Of a stretch of 64,000 nt of DNA, positions 60,971-64,000 are shown piece after piece. The first letter of the stretch is position 1. Each line of letters starts with the position of its first letter. The DNA comes from Rallus limicola. Its lineage: Eukaryota; Chordata; Aves; Gruiformes; Rallidae. A program made the position numbers and the translations under genes. The stretch is from NCBI GenBank assembly GCA_022605955.1, contig JAKCOZ010000009.1, forward strand, positions 3,038,001-3,102,000, written 5' to 3'. Under the pieces are notes generated by a model, which saw only the letters and a list, made by a program, of their open reading frames with translations, was not told the DNA's origin and searched no databases.

Positions 60971-61473
60971 CTCATGTACTGTGTCCAGTTCTGGGCCCCT
61001 CACTACAAGAAGGACATGGAGGTCCTGGAGCGAGTCCAGAGAAGGGCAACCAGGCTGGGGAAGGGGCTGGAGAGCAAACCTTCCCAGGAGCGGCTGAGGG
61101 AGCTGGGGGTGTTCAGCCTGGAGAAGAGGAGGCTGAGGGGAGACCTGATCCCCACCTACACTGACCTGACAGGAGGGTGCAGAGAGGTGGGTGATGGTCT
61201 CTTCAGCCAGGGGACAGGATGAGGGGCAATGGGCTCAAGCTGTGCCAGGGCAGGGGCAGAGCAGATGTTAAGGAAAAGTTCCTCCTTAAAAGGGTTGTCG
61301 GGCACTGGCACAGGCTGCCCAGGGAGGGGGCTGAGTCCCCACCCCTGGGTGTGTTTAACAGACGGGTAGATGAGGTGCTCAGGGATATGGGTTAGCACAA
61401 GACAGGAATGGTTGGACTCCATGATCTTAAGGGTCTTTTCCAAACTGGTGATTCGGGGATGCTGTGATTCTGT
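60971..61473 (+). repeat. CR1 LINE, 3' about 0.5 kb with ORF2 C-terminus
   Basis: It encodes [20 protein letters not shown], differing by one residue in that segment from the copy at 37480-38362. It is followed by the 3' region and an ATGCTGTGATTCTGT tail. Confidence 0.97.
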
Positions 61474-62502
61474 ACGTTTTGCCCTGCTACTCCGACAGAT
61501 CCAGGTATGCATCCATAGGGTCATAACACATCCAAGCTCAGCCTCCACAGGGCCAGGTTAGTAGCTGAAAAGGAGGACAGCAGAAGCAAACCTTTCTGAG
61601 CCACATTAGCTGCCAGCGCTCTCACCGCAGTAAGCCACAGCTCACGTGTCCAGAGGTGCTGCACAGAGCTCTGAGTAACAGCACATCCCTCTCCTCTGCT
61701 GTCCTCCCCAAGCCCAGGACAGCTCGAGAGGGATGAAGTCAGACCAAGCAGCACAAGCAGTTGTCTCCCTCACCTATGAAGCACCTGCAGGATCAGCACC
61801 CAAAGGGGCGAGGCGCCAGGGCCTTCCTGCCCCCAGCTCTCCCTGATGTACTGTTCTGCTTCTCAGCATCTTTGGCCTAGCTGGGTTCAGACTCCACAAC
61901 CATCTACTGTCACAGGGATGCTGAAGCTTATGTGGCCTTTCGTTTCCAGTTTGGCTTTTTGGATTGTCCCCCATCCTGCTACCCTTAAAAAAAGAGCTCT
62001 TATTCTTCAGCTGTTGAACATGTGGTTGCACCAATGTCATACAGACATTTTTGGGCTCAAGAAGCTGCTTCTGGGATGGTATTTGGGTACCAAGAAACAA
62101 AGTTTAACCTGAAGATTTATATGTGAAAGACTTGGAGAATTCCCACAGGAGAAAACAGAAGTCAGGGTGTTTTTACTCTTAACCTCCTCCTAGCTGAAGC
62201 CCCCCACAGGCAGCCAGTTTAATGAGCAGAAGCTCCCTAACCCACACAGGCCCCTCCCCAAAAAACAATCCTAGAAGTTATAATGGGTTTAGAAACCTGC
62301 TGGCTGCAAGCAGCAGGTAACAGCTCCACTTGTTGCATGGGTGACATACTTTGGTAGCAGATAAAACCATGCCCATCACCCACTGCCTCTTCAGAGAGCT
62401 TTAAGTACCACAGCCTGGAAACTCCCTATGTGGAACAGGAGCCCAGTGGTGCTTCTGGATTGCAGCCTTCAGCCACATGTGCCTTCAGCTACAGGAGTGA
62501 CA
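61474..62502. other. Unique noncoding DNA
   Basis: Nothing recognised. Confidence 0.55.
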
Positions 62503-62886
62503 CTAAAAGGCTGAGTGAGCTGGTGCTGTTCAGCCTGGAGAAAAGAGCCTGAGAGGGGATCTGATCAGTGTTTATCAATAGCTGAAGGGTGGGACACAGG
62601 GGGACATGGGCAGCCTCTTCTCAGTGTCTGTGGGGACAGGACAAGGGGTGATGGCCTCAAGTTGGAGCACAGGGAGTTCTGCACCAATATGGGAAGAACT
62701 TCTTCCCAGTGAGGGTGAGGGAGCCCTGGGACAGGCTGCCCAGGGGGTGTGGAGTCTCCTTCTCTGGAGAGATTCCAGCCCCGTCTGGACACCTCCCTGT
62801 GTGACCTGTCCTAGGGACCCTGCTTTGGCAGGGGGTTGGACCCAATGGGCTCTGGAGGGCCCTTCCAACCCCTACGATTCTGTGAC
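62503..62886 (+). repeat. CR1 LINE 3' fragment
   Basis: It opens with AAAAGGCTGAGTGAGCTGGT, contains GGGTGAGGGAGCCCTGGGAC and ends ACCCCTACGATTCTGTGAC. It lies about 420 bases beyond the TSEN15 poly(A) signal. Confidence 0.95.
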
Positions 62887-63300
62887 ACTACCCTGGGTCA
62901 ACACTTTCAGGCATGGTTGATCCATGTTCACTCACCTCCACGTGAAGGGCTGGCCTCTCCTCATAGGTTCTTCAGACAGATCCACAGACCCCTCTTTGCT
63001 ACCCTGAGCTTAGTTCTCGTCGCCTCTGGTACTGCAGCTTTCGCTCTGCAGAGAACGACTTAAACTGTCTCTCCTCCAAAAGCAGGGGGCAGAAGGTGGG
63101 TGTTCAGAGCGTAACCTGGCAGGTGACACTGACAGATGCACTCACACTAAGACAAAGGCACTCTGTAAACTACAAAGCCCTTAACTAAGCACTGGTACTG
63201 CTGCCAGAAACCCTTGGGGCTTACCTCTCATCAATATTTACCCTGTGGGCACGGATGTGTTTGTTCAGTTACGCACCCGAGCAGAGAGAGACGAGATTAG
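62887..63300. other. Noncoding DNA just downstream of TSEN15
   Basis: It lies between the last CR1 and the TSEN15 poly(A) site. Nothing recognised. Confidence 0.55.
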
Positions 63301-63516
63301 CTCTGGCCACAACTCACAAGCAGTTTTATTAGTCAGAAGTGATCTGTTCCCAGTGTGTGACCCGTTCCCCGCTTCAAACAGCATCTCATCACCACGCAGC
63401 TGCCCCAGCCTCCCCTCTCCTGGAGCCCACGCTTGATATGCAGAAGGCAGGCTCCAGTTCCTGCATTTGTTTGGGTTTGAGGAGAGTAGTTCAAGATAAA
63501 AGTCCGTTTGCCTCCA
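63301..63516 (-). other. TSEN15: TSEN15 3' UTR (inferred)
   Basis: This is the sequence directly downstream of the TSEN15 stop on the minus strand, running to the first canonical poly(A) signal. The length of about 200 bases is inferred from the signal position; no transcript was available. A longer 3' UTR using a distal site cannot be excluded. Confidence 0.7.
63325..63330 (-). terminator. Poly(A) signal AATAAA of TSEN15
   Basis: The plus strand reads TTTATT, so the minus strand carries AATAAA 187 bases after the TSEN15 stop. About 10 bases downstream on the minus strand (about 63303-63316) is a GT-rich patch (GTGAGTTGTGG), the usual form of a cleavage-factor downstream element. Cleavage is expected near 63305-63315. 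Confidence 0.75.
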
Positions 63517-63721
63517 TCATTTGAAAAGCTTCTTTCTTTTCTTTCTCCACTGTTTATTGTCCACATCTTCGGTATCGTCAGGAGGATCTGGTATGACAAA
63601 GCCATCGGTGGCTTTATAATAGACCACTGTGGAATCTGATTCAACTATGGCCAAGGTAACCGACAGCGGGGTGTCGGGATCCTCTTGTGGGAGGGACGCT
63701 TTCTTCATGATTTCTCTTATC
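63517..63721 (-). CDS. TSEN15: TSEN15 terminal coding exon (tRNA splicing endonuclease subunit 15), partial gene
   Basis: TSEN15 is a non-catalytic subunit of the nuclear heterotetramer (TSEN2, TSEN34, TSEN54, TSEN15) that cuts introns out of precursor tRNAs; it pairs with TSEN34. On the minus strand a pyrimidine tract plus AG (63722-63723) is followed by one base that closes a split codon. The frame then runs 67 codons, beginning IREIMKKA, to a TGA at 63517-63519. The core segments [19 protein letters not shown] and PDPP match, from memory, the C-terminal end of vertebrate TSEN15 very closely. The first ATG inside the exon (63708) is not a start; the exon continues upstream to the acceptor. 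After the conserved core the human protein ends within a few residues, while this one adds an acidic stretch (DDTEDVD) and a basic end (KKRKK). Earlier exons lie beyond 64000. Identity is near certain; the exact tail should be checked against transcripts. Confidence 0.95.
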
Positions 63722-64000
63722 CTGGAAGAGCAAACAGTCAGTTAGAAAGGGGTCTGCAACCACCTCACGATGGCTCAAAGGTAGGAGCATACACCACTGG
63801 CAGCTTTACCCAGCCTGGTTCTACTCTGCAACTGTGGGGTCGCTAAAGAAGGTGTAATATCTGTTCTAATAAAGCCCTGAAGAAGCAGCAAATTCAAACA
63901 ACAGACTCTCATAAAAACAAACCATGTTACAAACACCTCTGCTGGAAATGGCTCAACACAAGCTTCTAAGCTTTGCTGAGGTGTACTACAGTGCACACGC
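63722..64000 (-). other. TSEN15: TSEN15 intron (3' part)
   Basis: This is the intron upstream of the last TSEN15 exon on the minus strand. The acceptor AG is at 63722-63723, preceded by a short pyrimidine tract (CTCTTCC). No further exon or repeat is visible up to the window edge. Confidence 0.8.

Noticed and set aside
1..63300. C1orf21 coding exons
   Set aside because: I looked for its conserved N- and C-terminal peptide segments on the minus strand and found none.
1..64000. CRISPR array, operon or bacterial defence system
   Set aside because: No regularly spaced repeats, no ribosome binding sites, and the sequence is plainly vertebrate.

Overview
This is vertebrate nuclear DNA, almost certainly from a bird. 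The window is full of CR1 LINE fragments with the avian 3' signature: a conserved stretch around CCTGGGACAGGCTGCCCAG, and ends built from ATTCTGTG/ATTCTATG repeats. There are no bacterial-style operons or ribosome binding sites. The number and similarity of the CR1 copies (about 22 fragments, roughly 8 kb, about one eighth of the window) would fit a CR1-rich neoavian lineage, but the species cannot be fixed from sequence alone.

The only host protein-coding sequence I can support lies at the right edge on the minus strand. It is the last coding exon (63517-63721) and 3' UTR of TSEN15, the structural partner subunit of the tRNA splicing endonuclease, with a splice acceptor at 63722-63723 and an AATAAA poly(A) signal at 63325-63330. 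Positions 63724-64000 are the preceding intron. Everything to the left lies downstream of TSEN15. In mammals the next gene downstream is C1orf21, far away, and I found none of its coding exons here. The window therefore looks like a TSEN15-C1orf21 intergenic desert.

Layout: 1-16 kb is mostly unique noncoding DNA with six CR1 fragments and one LTR-like repeat (7990-8450). At 16.2-18.9 kb, on the minus strand, there is a decayed betaretrovirus-like endogenous retrovirus. It keeps one LTR, a tRNA-Lys primer binding site, a broken gag, and part of the integrase, with most of pro-pol missing and no second LTR. From 19 to 52 kb there is mostly unique sequence with scattered CR1s, microsatellites and several stretches that look like candidate conserved regulatory elements. 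From 52 to 63 kb CR1s are dense (eight or more fragments), with a second copy of the LTR-like repeat at 59540-59925. TSEN15 ends the window.

The genes do not form a system. I found no CRISPR array, no operon and no convincing new gene. The observations most worth checking are the basic C-terminal tail of this TSEN15, the two damaged zinc knuckles and large internal deletion of the retrovirus, a strong CTCF-like site, a tRNA-derived SINE-like relic, and several AT-rich blocks with homeodomain or octamer motifs that could be long-range enhancers.
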